A stretch of DNA of 64,000 bases from Bog-257 sp963805985 (GCA_963805985.1 CAWDWG010000010.1:191709-255708), one strand, 5' to 3'; shown: positions 8,880-18,353, counted from the stretch's first letter. Numbers and translations: made by a program. The notes: a model not told the origin generated them from the letters alone.

Positions 8880-10367
8880 CTAATCAATCCTGCAGACCGT
8901 CACCACGTCGTTCCGGTAAGGACAGCTCCAGTCCGCCGGAATCCCACTCTGTAGGACATTACTCCCACGTTGTAGGACAACCCACGTCACACCGTAATCC
9001 TGATGCAGGCGCTGGAAGTCTTCCGCCTCAAAATTCTTCCAGTTGTGCTGCGCTTGAACCTGATCATGCCACTGATCTGACAGCACTGGGAACATGCTGA
9101 CGGGACCATTATCGTGAACACCGGCGAGCGAGCTACGCTGCGCGATGGCGCGGAAGCCGTGCTCATCCTCGCCCGGCAGGTTCATGTAGTTCGGATGGAG
9201 CGCGAAGATCGCATCTGGAGGCGTGTTCACGCGAATCCAGTCGAATGCCTGCACCCAGGCATTCTTGGGCGCGCGTCCGGGTAATTCCAGGTGCTGGCTT
9301 GCGGGAAACAGCTGGCGCTGGACGAAGAACATCGCAAAGCACAAGGGCGCGAAGAGTAGCGCCCAGCGCCAGACACCGGACTTCAACACCGATTCGGCCA
9401 GCACTCCGCCGAGCAAGACGAAGAGCAGAATGAAGACCAGGTGGAGACTGCGCATCGGCTGCAGCAAGGCGAAGCGCGCCATCGACGGGACGCAGACCAC
9501 GAGTCCTACCGCGAGGAAAATCAACGTGAAGAGGATCAGCACGCGGCTGAGCACCTGGACTTGCGGCAGATCGCGCTTGCGGCCGTATCGCGCGAGCCAC
9601 CACAACAGCAGAAGCGGGACGACGATGCCCAGCCACTCCGACCACTGCCAGCGCGTGACCAGGAAATAGGAAATGTTCTTTGCCAGCAGATCGCGATAGA
9701 CGGGCGATGGAGGTGGAAAGAAACTCCAGGGAATCAGCAGCAATGCCGCCATAAGCGGCGAGGGGGAGAGTTTCGGTGGGGATGGAGCCGTCCGCTGGTA
9801 TTCGAGGAAAAGCAGCGCCAGGAGAGCGATTCCGAAGGCCGACATCAGCGGATGAATGGCCGCGATGAGCAGCATGCCAATTCCGGCGCGCACAAACCTG
9901 CGCTTCAAGGCTTCGGCCAGCAATAGGATGATCGCCGCCGTCGACATGTCGCGCGGATTCAAATACTGATCGATGATGTACAGCGCCGTTCCGGCGACTG
10001 GGATCGTCAGCAACGCAGCGACCAGGGCCACGCTTCCCCAGGGAGCGCGATCATCGCGAAAGCAGAGGCGGGAGATGCGCCAGCATCCCAGCAGAAGAAG
10101 GAAGATGCAGGCGAAATGCCAGAGAAAGATGGCCCAATCCAGCGGCAGATGGGTGATGCGGACCGACGCGGCGACAATGGGCGCGAACAGCGTCATGCGC
10201 GCATGCGACATGAAGTACTGAGCGTTGAAGGGATAGAACGATGGGTTGAGATGTTTGACGACGGCGGGGAGATAGAACTCGGCGTCCTCGATGCCGGGGT
10301 GATAGCCGTGGACGAGCACGGCGCCGATGGTGATGAGGAACAACCCTGCGATTTGCCGGCGGTTCAA
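8880..10367 (-). CDS. Polytopic membrane protein of unknown function (GT-C-like topology)
   Basis: A 495-residue protein with about ten hydrophobic helices, starting MNRRQIAGLFLITIGAVLVH. The first periplasmic loop carries YHPGIEDAEFYLPAVVKHLN, an acidic patch like that of GT-C glycosyltransferases. The C-terminal ~120 residues are soluble (DWIRVNTPPDAIFALHPN, GVTWVVLQRG), resembling the soluble tail of membrane sugar or mannosyltransferase-like proteins. I recognise no catalytic motif and give no function. It lies 19 bp downstream of the MacB-like permease on the same strand and is probably co-transcribed with it. Confidence 0.75.
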   Translation of the reverse strand: MNRRQIAGLFLITIGAVLVHGYHPGIEDAEFYLPAVVKHLNPSFYPFNAQYFMSHARMTLFAPIVAASVRITHLPLDWAIFLWHFACIFLLLLGCWRISRLCFRDDRAPWGSVALVAALLTIPVAGTALYIIDQYLNPRDMSTAAIILLLAEALKRRFVRAGIGMLLIAAIHPLMSAFGIALLALLFLEYQRTAPSPPKLSPSPLMAALLLIPWSFFPPPSPVYRDLLAKNISYFLVTRWQWSEWLGIVVPLLLLWWLARYGRKRDLPQVQVLSRVLILFTLIFLAVGLVVCVPSMARFALLQPMRSLHLVFILLFVLLGGVLAESVLKSGVWRWALLFAPLCFAMFFVQRQLFPASQHLELPGRAPKNAWVQAFDWIRVNTPPDAIFALHPNYMNLPGEDEHGFRAIAQRSSLAGVHDNGPVSMFPVLSDQWHDQVQAQHNWKNFEAEDFQRLHQDYGVTWVVLQRGSNVLQSGIPADWSCPYRNDVVTVCRID

Positions 10368-10386
10368 CTCGCGCTCTCCGGGATTG

Positions 10387-11655
10387 CTATTCGTGGCGGA
10401 GGCATTCTACCGGATCGAGGCGGGCGGCGTTGTTGGCGGGGGTGATGCCGAAGGTGATTCCGACGGCGCAGGAGACCACCATGGCGACGATGGCCGAGGT
10501 CACGGAGACGGGCACGTTGCGGTTGGCGAAGATTTGCAGCGAGATGGGAATGCCGATGCCGATGAGTGTGCCCACTCCGCCGCCGAGCAGCGCGATCAGC
10601 ACCGCCTCACACAGGAACTGCAGCAGAATGGCGCTGCGGGTTGCGCCTACCGCCTTGCGCACGCCGATCTCGTGAATGCGCATGTGGACCGTGGCCATCA
10701 TGATGTTCATGATGCCGATGCCGGCGGCGATCAGCGTCACCGCCGCGAATAGCAGCAGGACGCCGGTGAACGCGTTGGCGGTTTTGTTGGCCAGGCGCAA
10801 GACGTCCGTCATGTTGTTGACGTTATAAACCGATCCCGGCCGGTGACGGGCGTTGATGATCGACTGGATCTTGTCGGTGGCCGCGGGAATGCTGTTGGCG
10901 TTGTACATGGAGAAGTAAATCTGATTCACCGCGTTGGTGCCGGACATGGAGTGGGCAACGCTATAGGGAATCAGGATGGTGCTGTCCTCGATCTCGGAGC
11001 GGCCCAGGGTGTCGATACTTTCGCGGAAGGTGCCGATGACGACGAACGGCACTTCCTCGATCCGGATGGTCTGTCCCAGCGCCACATCGAGTGAACCGAA
11101 GCGCTCGCGCGCGAGCGACTCTGTAAGCAGAGCGACTTTGTTGCCGGCCTCGGAATCCTGCTGATCGAAAAACCTTCCCGCGCTGACGATAATGCGCCGC
11201 ACCGACTGATACTGCGGATCGACGCCGAGCACCAGAATGTCCTGCTCCTTGCCGGAGCCGATCACGATGCGCGCGTGCATGTTGAGCACGGGTGAAGCTT
11301 CCTTCACGCCGGGGACCTCTTGCTGAACAGCCACCATGTCCTTCGCGGTGAGGTAATCGCCGATTCCATTGCTGGCGGCGGCGCTGGAGACGCCGGAATA
11401 TTCGGCCCAGATGACGTTGGTGCCGACGCCTTCGATCTGCGCGAGCACGTACCGCTTGCCGGTCAGCGCCACAGTCACGACCAGGATGAGCGCAGCCGTG
11501 CCGACGGCCATACCAAGCGCGGTCATCGCCGAGCGCAGCTTGTCCGCTTTGAGTGAGTCGACTCCCATGGTCAGGATTTCGCGGAAGACCAGGGTGCGCG
11601 AAAGATCCAGGCGGGTCGACAGACGATTCAGCGGAGCTACGATGATTTGCGCCAT
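10387..11655 (-). CDS. ABC transporter permease, MacB/FtsX family
   Basis: The permease subunit of a MacB-type (non-exporting, periplasm-acting) ABC system. I start it at the internal ATG 11655 (MAQIIVAPLNRLSTRLDL), since the upstream 19 codons lie in repeat-rich spacer; the ribosome site is weak. Layout: cytoplasmic start, TM1 (MTALGMAVGTAALILVVTV), a MacB periplasmic core domain (~60-280), then three C-terminal helices (FTGVLLLFAAVTLIAAGIG onward). The tail ITPANNAARLDPVECLRHE is typical of MacB. No ATPase or membrane-fusion partner is encoded nearby on this strand, so its partners must be elsewhere. Confidence 0.9.
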   Translation of the reverse strand: MAQIIVAPLNRLSTRLDLSRTLVFREILTMGVDSLKADKLRSAMTALGMAVGTAALILVVTVALTGKRYVLAQIEGVGTNVIWAEYSGVSSAAASNGIGDYLTAKDMVAVQQEVPGVKEASPVLNMHARIVIGSGKEQDILVLGVDPQYQSVRRIIVSAGRFFDQQDSEAGNKVALLTESLARERFGSLDVALGQTIRIEEVPFVVIGTFRESIDTLGRSEIEDSTILIPYSVAHSMSGTNAVNQIYFSMYNANSIPAATDKIQSIINARHRPGSVYNVNNMTDVLRLANKTANAFTGVLLLFAAVTLIAAGIGIMNIMMATVHMRIHEIGVRKAVGATRSAILLQFLCEAVLIALLGGGVGTLIGIGIPISLQIFANRNVPVSVTSAIVAMVVSCAVGITFGITPANNAARLDPVECLRHE

Positions 11656-11809
11656 AGCAGGCTTACGAAACTTTGAGACCTCAGGATGATGGAAGCGCCG
11701 GACTGTAGCCAAGGAGAGCCGGGGCTAAAGCCCATTTCATTATTGCGCTTATCGGCACGGCTAAAGCCGTGCCCCTCCACCGTCTTAAGGACAATTCTTG
11801 CGTCCTCAA
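11656..11809. repeat. Palindromic intergenic repeats
   Basis: Two hairpin-forming units lie between convergent reading ends of no gene: GGGCTAAAGCCC near 11720, and GGCACGGCTAAAGCCGTGCC at about 11754-11774. The second unit recurs at about 22415-22436 before the RND pump gene. No coding content was seen. Confidence 0.7.
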
Positions 11810-12976
11810 TCATCGGACGGCACTGTTTCCATACAGCCACGGTTGCAAAATGTCGGCGGCCGCCTCGGAGCCTTGGGCCGACCAGTGATCATCGCACGGC
11901 AAGAAATACGGGCGATAGTTGCCGCCGGAGCGTGCGGCCATCTCCGGCAGCAGGTCTTTGACGCGAATGCCGACCTCGCTTCCCCAGGCTTCCAGCGCGG
12001 GTCCCAGGCGATCCTGGCCGTCCCGGTGGCGCTGGAAGTCGTTGGCCCGCGGGATGAGGAAAACGTCGACCTTGGCGCCGTGATCGTCGGCCACGCTCTT
12101 GATATCGAGCAACGATTTCTTCAGCCGGATGAGATCGGTATCGTTGTAATCGTTGTAGCCAGAGTACGTGCGATGCTGCGCCGAGTACACCCGCGAAGCC
12201 AAAATATATTCGACGACGTGATAGGTGGCAAAGTACGAGCGAAAAAACGCCTGCACGCGCGTCAGGAAACCTTCGCGAGCGTTGGGGTCAAAATTGCCCT
12301 GATAGGCGACGGAAAGATCGTTGCGATAGTAAGGAAAGTACCGGCCCGGATAATGATCTTCCATCCACGGGCCATCCATCTCATGAAAGTCGTTGTCCGG
12401 AAGCACGCCCACCAGCACAAGGTTGTGGTCGAATTTTGAGGCCAGGCTGTCATACAGCAACGCATATTGCAGCGGACTGAAGCCTCCGCCGGTACCGAAG
12501 TTCAGATGCTCGCGACCGGTGCGGGCTTCCAGCAGGTTGCTCAGCCGCTCATTTACGGGAAGACCAAAACCCTCCATGAAGGAGTCGCCGAGCACGACGG
12601 TGCGCGGGCGATCGGAGTGCAGGCTGCGCTCGACGTCACGGGCACCGTAGCTGTTGGTCGCGTACTCGAAGCTGAAACAGCCTTCCTGGTGGAGGAAGTG
12701 TCCGTTGGGCGGATGCCACATCCCGAACACGGGATTGTAGGTGCCCCAGAATTCATAACGGCCCAGGTGATAGGTTGGGCGGGTGAGCGGCCACTTCTTT
12801 AGATGAACCAGGACGATGCTGGCAAGTTCGATGGAGACAGCGAAGACAAGGAGATTGACGGCGACGAGTTTCAGCGCGTAGAGAAACTTCGAGCGACGAG
12901 GGGGTTTTGGCCTCGGCGGTTGAATGGTGGTGCTCGCGGGTGAGCCGTTGGTGAGGGTAGGCTCAGGCATGATCAT
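11810..12976 (-). CDS. Membrane-anchored SGNH-hydrolase-like protein (acyl-esterase/acetyltransferase type)
   Basis: A 388-residue protein with a Pro-rich cytoplasmic start, one membrane helix (~32-58: LYALKLVAVNLLVFAVSIEL), then an extracytoplasmic SGNH fold. Block I is VVLGDSFMEGFG with candidate nucleophile Ser132; a glycine-rich block (NFGTGGGFSPLQYALLY) follows; near the C-terminus DDHWSAQG supplies the Asp-His pair (His364). This arrangement resembles AlgJ/AlgX/DltD-like proteins that O-acetylate surface polysaccharides, but SGNH esterases look similar. It is not adjacent to an MBOAT gene, so the substrate is unknown. Confidence 0.82.
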   Translation of the reverse strand: MIMPEPTLTNGSPASTTIQPPRPKPPRRSKFLYALKLVAVNLLVFAVSIELASIVLVHLKKWPLTRPTYHLGRYEFWGTYNPVFGMWHPPNGHFLHQEGCFSFEYATNSYGARDVERSLHSDRPRTVVLGDSFMEGFGLPVNERLSNLLEARTGREHLNFGTGGGFSPLQYALLYDSLASKFDHNLVLVGVLPDNDFHEMDGPWMEDHYPGRYFPYYRNDLSVAYQGNFDPNAREGFLTRVQAFFRSYFATYHVVEYILASRVYSAQHRTYSGYNDYNDTDLIRLKKSLLDIKSVADDHGAKVDVFLIPRANDFQRHRDGQDRLGPALEAWGSEVGIRVKDLLPEMAARSGGNYRPYFLPCDDHWSAQGSEAAADILQPWLYGNSAVR

Positions 12977-13022
12977 CGTTAGACGTTCGGGCGGCGGAGG
13001 TGTCGCCGGCTGAAGCCGGCTC

Positions 13023-13190
13023 GGGAGCTACATAAAGGGCTCATCGGCACGACTGAAGTCGTGCCCTGTTACAAAGCTCTCGCGCGACGACTTTTTCAGC
13101 AGCCTATAAAGCCGGGCCCTGTTACAGACCCGACGACGCTGGCCTGAAAGGCCAGCACTATCCGAGCACTACCTCGTTTGCCGCAGTGCC
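13023..13190. repeat. Cluster of palindromic intergenic repeats
   Basis: The gap holds GGCACGACTGAAGTCGTGCC (about 13046-13065), followed by a longer unit shared with 55711-55792 (CCCTGTTAC...GACTTTTTCAGC...AGCCGG) and a GCTGGCCTGAAAGGCCAGC hairpin near 13140. These units can form stems in RNA and probably act as terminators or mRNA stabilisers between minus-strand genes. No coding frame is supported. Confidence 0.75.
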
Positions 13191-13565
13191 TTATCTACTG
13201 ATGACCACCATGGTCACGCCGATGCAAACCAGGCCGATGCCGACCCAGCGCGGCCAGCTCACGCGCTCGCCCAGGAAGAAGATGCCGCCGACGGCGCCCA
13301 CCAGATAGCTCAATGCGGTAACGGGAACGACGAAGCTGACATCCTCGAAGGAAAGCAACGTGACCAGCGAGAAGAACGCGGTCGCCATCATGGCCACGCC
13401 AATCCAGATCCACTTCAAACGCAGCGCGCGGCCGATCAGCTTGAACGCGTCTGAGGGATGAAGGCGTTCCAGCTCGCCGGTTTGCTTCATGGCGCGGCCC
13501 AGGCAGAGCTCGCCTCCGGTGCCGACAACAATGACGAGGATGAAAAGTATGTATTCGAGGGTCAA
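13191..13565 (-). CDS. EamA/SMR-type half-transporter, second subunit
   Basis: A small four-helix protein of the drug/metabolite transporter superfamily, 124 aa from the TTG at 13565 (LTLEYILFILVIVVGTGGEL). Features include the conserved GRAMKQTGELERL loop and a last helix pair GEVRSWPR-like (FLGERVSWPRWVGIGLVCIG). The TTG start overlaps the TGA of the upstream gene (TTGA), so translation of the two halves should be coupled. The longer frame starting at 13622 lies within the upstream gene and is not preferred. It probably forms a heterodimer with its neighbour; the substrate is unknown. Confidence 0.82.
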   Translation of the reverse strand: MTLEYILFILVIVVGTGGELCLGRAMKQTGELERLHPSDAFKLIGRALRLKWIWIGVAMMATAFFSLVTLLSFEDVSFVVPVTALSYLVGAVGGIFFLGERVSWPRWVGIGLVCIGVTMVVISR

Positions 13566-14020
13566 CTGGCGTTCCCTGTGGTGCGGGGATTGGTACCGCG
13601 AACGAAGGAAACGCCCAGACAAATGACGGCAATACCGACCCAGTGCAAGGGCGCCACTTTCTCATGCAGAACGAGCACGCCAAGTACGCCAATCACCGCG
13701 TAACCCAGAGCGGCGGCGGGCTGCACGAAGCTGTAATCGGCGACGGAAAGCGCCAGCATGTAGGCAATGATGAAGGCGATCAGGCAGCTGATTCCGGCCC
13801 ATATGGTGAAGGAGCCGAAGATGCGAACGAAGGCGCCGAACAGCTCCGACAGCGGCCAGACTTTAATTTCGCCGACCTGCTTGGTGCTCTTGGCGAGCAG
13901 GAGATTGCCTACCGGACCGGTGATGATCATTACCCCGATCAGCAGGTAGGTTTTCAGGTGCAGCGTGTGCACCGGTAGTGGGGCACTTGTGGTTTGCGTC
14001 TCTGTGATTGGCGAACTCAA
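13562..14020 (-). CDS. EamA/SMR-type half-transporter, first subunit
   Basis: A 152-residue, four-helix protein paralogous to its downstream neighbour: KSTKQVGEIKVWPLSEL matches GRAMKQTGELERLHPSDA, and LHEKVAPLHWVGIAVICLG matches LGERVSWPRWVGIGLVCIG. Paired short EamA/SMR genes (as in EbrAB or ArnEF) encode antiparallel heterodimers. The shared E/K-rich loop and overlapping stop/start support one complex in the inner membrane. No regulator or enzyme beside it indicates the cargo. Confidence 0.82.
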   Translation of the reverse strand: MSSPITETQTTSAPLPVHTLHLKTYLLIGVMIITGPVGNLLLAKSTKQVGEIKVWPLSELFGAFVRIFGSFTIWAGISCLIAFIIAYMLALSVADYSFVQPAAALGYAVIGVLGVLVLHEKVAPLHWVGIAVICLGVSFVRGTNPRTTGNAS

Positions 14021-14325
14021 TGCTAATGGCTTCCTGATTTATGGTACACGAAGGAAGCAATGGACTATGCCCCGTACGAAGCTGCCGGCGGGACGCCGCC
14101 AGGACAGCCCGCCGGAGGCCGGCGCTACATCTGACACAGCCGGTGCCATCCAAAGCGAGATGAAATAAGCGTCATTCCGCGGACGATTGGAATCTATTTA
14201 AAAGCAGTGGAAATTGGTCGGGGATGGGCCCGGGTGATTACGCCTTTGGTGGCATCGGGAGTGCCAAACCATTGTGATAGTTTAGTTACAGAGCGGTTTG
14301 ACGGGCCCACGCTAGAAATACATTA
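14021..14325. other. Divergent intergenic region with palindromic repeat
   Basis: This gap separates the half-transporter pair (minus) from asnB (plus) and must hold both promoters. A GC-rich palindromic unit (GCCGGCGGGACGCCGCCAGG, then GGAGGCCGGCGCTAC) lies at about 14085-14128. The ~200 bp before asnB is less GC-rich and free of repeats. No convincing operator or riboswitch fold was identified. Confidence 0.5.
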
Positions 14326-16257
14326 ATGTGCGGGATAGTTGGTTTCACACATAAGGGCGGATTGCCGCGCCCAGAGCGGATTACAGCGGCTGCGGCAACA
14401 CTGGTCCATCGCGGACCGGACCAGCAAGGTGTCTATGAAACCGCTACCTGCTCGCTGGGCGCTACCCGCCTCAAAATCCTCGATCTCGAATCCGGCGACC
14501 AGCCTCTTCATTCAGACGACGGCGACACGACCATCGTCTTCAACGGCGAAATCTACAACCACCTGGAACTTCGCGCCGAGCTGGAAAACTCCGGCCATCG
14601 CTTCCATACCCACTGCGATACGGAAACCGTTCTGCACGCGTTTCTGGAGTGGGACACCGCCTGCTTTCAGAAGCTGCGCGGCATGTTTGCCATCGGCATC
14701 TGGACGAACTCTGCCAAGCGTCTGGTACTGGCGCGTGACCGCGTGGGCATCAAGCCGCTGTATATCGCGCGGGACGGCGAAGAGTTGTACTTCGGCTCCG
14801 AGCTTAAGGCGATCCTGGTTCATCCCGAGATCGAGCGCAATCTCAGCTTGCAGGCTCTCGACTGCTATCTCGCACTGAATTACATTCCCGCGCCCTGGAC
14901 GATGATCGAGGGAATCTTCAAGGTGATGCCGGGGACGTGGGTCGAGTGGCGCAATGGCGAAGTGCGTTCGGAATCGTATTGGACTCTGCCTGCGCCACAC
15001 GCCGAGAACTACACGCTTGGCTCGGCTTGTGAGGAGCTGGACGCGCTGTTGCAGCAGTCGGTAAAGGAGCACCTGTACTCCGACGTGCCGCTCAGCGTTT
15101 GGCTCAGCGGTGGTCTGGATTCGTCGACTATTTTGCATTACGCCTCGCGCGCGTCGTCGTCGCGGGTGAAGACGTTCTCGATTTCGTTCCGCGGCCGTAG
15201 CTTCGACGAGAGCAGCTATATCCAGAACATGGTTTCGGAGTACGGGACGGACCATGCCGAACTCGACCTGAATCCTGACGAAGATCTGATCGGTGCGATT
15301 CAGGAGTTCGCGTATTACTCCGACGAGCCGAGCGCGGATGCGGGTGCGTTGCCGCTGTGGTTCCTGGCGAAGCTGAGCCGCACGCAGACCGAAGTGGCGC
15401 TCAGCGGCGAAGGCGCTGACGAGTTGTTTGGCGGATATCTGACCTATCGCGCCAGCCGCATCGCAGCGAATCTGCGGCGGCTGCCGGCCAGCGCGCTGCG
15501 GCTTGGACAGTGGCTGATGCAAGCGTGGCCGGTGTCGGACGACAAGATCGGCTGGGATTACAAGGTCAACCGGCTGCTCGCCGGCAGTCTTATGTCGGCC
15601 GAGCGCGGGCACGTTTATTGGAACGGAACGTTCTCCGATCGCGAAAAACAAAAGCTGACCTCGGAGGCGCTGCCCACGGCGCTGGATCGCGTGCTGGCCG
15701 ATCTGCGGGGGCAACTCGGACGCAACGGCAGCGATCTGAACGCCTACTTGTGGTTCGACCAGAAGTACTACCTGCCGGATGATATTCTGGTTAAGTCGGA
15801 CCGCATCAGTATGGCGCATTCTCTGGAGGTGCGGCCGCCCTTTCTCGACCATCGCATTGTCGAGTTTGCGAACCGGCTCCCGGCATCGCTGAAAGTTTCA
15901 GGCTCGCGGCAAAAGGTGGTTCTCCAGCAGTTGATGATGGACAAGCTGCCGCATTCGGTGCTGCACCGGCCGAAGGTGGGCTTCGATATTCCGGCGCACG
16001 ATTGGCTGCGCGGGCCGCTGCGCCAGTTGCTGGTCGAGACGCTGCGCGAGGGCGCGGCAGAGTATCCCGAGGTCTTTCGCCCGGCTGTGCTCGAGTCCCA
16101 TCTGCAAGATCATTTGGAAAGGCGCGTCAATATTGGCTATCACTTATGGGGATTGATGATTCTGTTGTTGTGGATGAAAAAGTGGAGCATCAGGCCGCCC
16201 CGGCCTGCCACAGCAACGCGACAGGTTTCGGTTACCGGAGTTGGAGTTTATACGTAA
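14326..16257 (+). CDS. asnB: Asparagine synthase (glutamine-hydrolysing)-type amidotransferase
   Basis: A class II glutamine amidotransferase fused to an ATP-dependent synthetase domain. Cys2 (MCGIVGFTHKGG) is the N-terminal nucleophile; RGPDQQGVY, NGEIYNH and SGSEL-like (FGSELKAILVHP) motifs complete the glutaminase (~1-210). The synthetase domain has the PP-loop SGGLDSSTIL (~265) and GEGADELFGGY. The 643 aa match AsnB paralogues that sit in surface-glycan clusters. The adjacent GT39 enzyme and SqdB suggest amidation of a sugar or lipid carrier rather than, or besides, free asparagine synthesis; that is inference. The tail after MKKWSI reads poorly and overlaps the next gene. Confidence 0.92.
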   Translation: MCGIVGFTHKGGLPRPERITAAAATLVHRGPDQQGVYETATCSLGATRLKILDLESGDQPLHSDDGDTTIVFNGEIYNHLELRAELENSGHRFHTHCDTETVLHAFLEWDTACFQKLRGMFAIGIWTNSAKRLVLARDRVGIKPLYIARDGEELYFGSELKAILVHPEIERNLSLQALDCYLALNYIPAPWTMIEGIFKVMPGTWVEWRNGEVRSESYWTLPAPHAENYTLGSACEELDALLQQSVKEHLYSDVPLSVWLSGGLDSSTILHYASRASSSRVKTFSISFRGRSFDESSYIQNMVSEYGTDHAELDLNPDEDLIGAIQEFAYYSDEPSADAGALPLWFLAKLSRTQTEVALSGEGADELFGGYLTYRASRIAANLRRLPASALRLGQWLMQAWPVSDDKIGWDYKVNRLLAGSLMSAERGHVYWNGTFSDREKQKLTSEALPTALDRVLADLRGQLGRNGSDLNAYLWFDQKYYLPDDILVKSDRISMAHSLEVRPPFLDHRIVEFANRLPASLKVSGSRQKVVLQQLMMDKLPHSVLHRPKVGFDIPAHDWLRGPLRQLLVETLREGAAEYPEVFRPAVLESHLQDHLERRVNIGYHLWGLMILLLWMKKWSIRPPRPATATRQVSVTGVGVYT

Positions 16258-18353
16258 TCCTGCTGCTCGTGGCGGGATCGGTCTACCTCACCGGGATCAT
16301 CTCTCCTCCTTCGCTGCAAGACGACGTAGACGCGGTACAGGCGCAGATCGCCCGCAACATGCTGACGACGGGCGATTGGGTTACGGCTCGCCTCGATGGC
16401 GTCGCCTACCTTGAGAAGCCGCCGCTGATCTACTGGCTGATGGCCGGCTCGTACAAGATCTTTGGCGTGCATGACTGGGCGGCGCGGTTGCCGATCGCGC
16501 TGTTCTGCATTGGGCTTTGCCTGCTGACGGCGGCCTTCGGCGTCTGGGCATTTGGGCGGAGGGCCGGCTTCTATGCGGGCTTATGCATCGGCACGTGTGT
16601 CGGGCTGTACCTGTTCACGCGCGTTTTGATTCCTGACGTTATTCTCGCCTTCACGATTACGCTGGCGATGTGGGCGCTGCTGCGCGTGACCGACGAAGCC
16701 GAGACGAGGCCGGGACTGTGGGCGTTTCTGCTGGCTGCGAGCCTCGGAATCGGGCTTCTGTTGAAGAGTTTGATCGGCGTTTTGTTCCCGATTGCCGCGG
16801 GCGCGATCTATTTGCTTTTAACTAACCAGTTAGTTAATAAGCGAACATGGCGCCGGCTGCGGCCTTTCAGCGGATTGCTGGTGATTTTGCTGATCGCCGT
16901 CCCCTGGCACGTGCTGGCGACGCTACGCAATCCGCCGTACTTCTCGCTTTCCATGCACAGCGGGCCGGGCGAGTATCACGGATTCCTGTGGTTCTTTTTT
17001 ATCAATGAGCAGCTGTTGCGCTTCCTGAATCTGCGCTATCCGCGCGACTACAACACCGTCCCGCGCCTGTGGTTCTGGCTCTTTCATCTGGCATGGCTGT
17101 TTCCGTGGAGCGTCTATCTTCCGGCGGTCACCAAGCTGTCGTTCAAGCCGATGGACCGCGCGGGCCGCACGCGACTCCTGGCGCTGTGCTGGGTTGGTTT
17201 CATTCTGGTGTTCTTCACGTTCTCCACCACGCAGGAGTACTACTCGATGCCCTGCTACCCGGCGCTGGCCTTGCTGCTGGGCTCGGCAATGGCAGCCGAC
17301 GGCGTTTGGATACGCCGCGGGACCGCAGTGTTGACTGCGCTGGCATCGCTCGCCGCGGCGGCCGCGATTGCGATCCTTGTGCTGGTAAGGAACGTGGCTA
17401 CGCCGGGGGACATCTTCAGCGCGCTGACCTCGCATCCCTCCGCCTACACTTTGTCACTGGGACACATGGAGGATCTAACGCTGCAGTCGTTCGCGTACCT
17501 GCGAACGCCGCTGTTGCTGGCAGCTGTCGCGTTGTTGATCGGTGCGATTGGAACCTTCCGTGCGCCGGCCAAGCGGGCGTTCGTCTGCATCACGCTGATG
17601 ATGCTGTTGTTCTTCCAGGCCGCACGACTGGCGCTGATTACCTTCGATCCGGATTTGTCTTCCAAGACGCTGGCGGAGGCGATCCTGCACTCGCCCGATG
17701 GCAAGCTGATCGTCGATCGCCATTACTACGCATATTCGTCGGTGTTCTTCTACACGAACCGAACTGGACTGCTGTTGAATGGCCGCAGGCTGAATCTCTC
17801 GTACGGATCCTACGCGCCGGGCGCGCCCGATCCTTTTATCGATGACGCGCAGTTTAAGGAACTTTGGTCGACGCCGCAGCGATATTACCTGGTGGCGAGC
17901 GATTCCGCCTTACAACGGCTGGAGCCGCTGGTGGGGCGCGACAAGTTGAACATTGTCGCTGCCGAGGGCGGAAAGTTCCTGGCCACCAACCTGCCGCTGC
18001 CCAGCACCCACTTGCCGCCCGTCGCCGGGCAGCATGCGGAGCGCCAGGATAGTCCGCCGAAGCCGTCTTGTGCCTGGTCATCCGACCAGCCAGAGGCGCG
18101 ATGCGGAGCGGCCACACAGATTTTGAGCTTCGTCCGAGGTACCCACTTTGCACCGCTCTTGCGCGCGTTGGCGTGGAGAAATCCTGCAATCGCGGCGCAA
18201 ACCCGGTATATTCTTAGAGGAAGGAACTTATTGGCAGCTCATCGCACATGCCTTCCAAAAGACCGGGTTGACCTCGCCGTGCGGGAACCTCGGAGCAGTA
18301 GCAGTAGCATTTCAGGCGCCGCGCTACACATGAGCCCTGAGGAGGATGCATGA
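16146..18353 (+). CDS. GT39/ArnT-like membrane glycosyltransferase
   Basis: A polyprenyl-phosphate-sugar-dependent glycosyltransferase of the inner membrane. I start it at ATG 16146 (MGIDDSVVVDEKVEH), overlapping asnB by 112 bp; GTG codons ~25-35 bases further on are alternatives. The GT-C signature is clear: SPPSLQDDVDAVQAQIARNM (acidic residues in the first periplasmic loop), then LDGVAYLEKPPLIYWL, as in ArnT (DE..E...M, EKPP). About eleven helices follow, then a periplasmic C-terminal domain. The last ~115 residues from PVAGQHAERQDS onward look like translated repeat or spacer, so the original stop may have been lost. Its final ATGA overlaps the sqdB start. Confidence 0.88.
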   Translation: MGIDDSVVVDEKVEHQAAPACHSNATGFGYRSWSLYVILLLVAGSVYLTGIISPPSLQDDVDAVQAQIARNMLTTGDWVTARLDGVAYLEKPPLIYWLMAGSYKIFGVHDWAARLPIALFCIGLCLLTAAFGVWAFGRRAGFYAGLCIGTCVGLYLFTRVLIPDVILAFTITLAMWALLRVTDEAETRPGLWAFLLAASLGIGLLLKSLIGVLFPIAAGAIYLLLTNQLVNKRTWRRLRPFSGLLVILLIAVPWHVLATLRNPPYFSLSMHSGPGEYHGFLWFFFINEQLLRFLNLRYPRDYNTVPRLWFWLFHLAWLFPWSVYLPAVTKLSFKPMDRAGRTRLLALCWVGFILVFFTFSTTQEYYSMPCYPALALLLGSAMAADGVWIRRGTAVLTALASLAAAAAIAILVLVRNVATPGDIFSALTSHPSAYTLSLGHMEDLTLQSFAYLRTPLLLAAVALLIGAIGTFRAPAKRAFVCITLMMLLFFQAARLALITFDPDLSSKTLAEAILHSPDGKLIVDRHYYAYSSVFFYTNRTGLLLNGRRLNLSYGSYAPGAPDPFIDDAQFKELWSTPQRYYLVASDSALQRLEPLVGRDKLNIVAAEGGKFLATNLPLPSTHLPPVAGQHAERQDSPPKPSCAWSSDQPEARCGAATQILSFVRGTHFAPLLRALAWRNPAIAAQTRYILRGRNLLAAHRTCLPKDRVDLAVREPRSSSSSISGAALHMSPEEDA

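Noticed and set aside
16002..16145. Start of the GT39 gene at 16002
   Set aside because: This stretch lies deep in asnB and gives Ala/Arg-rich shadow sequence; ATG 16146 is the more reasonable limit.
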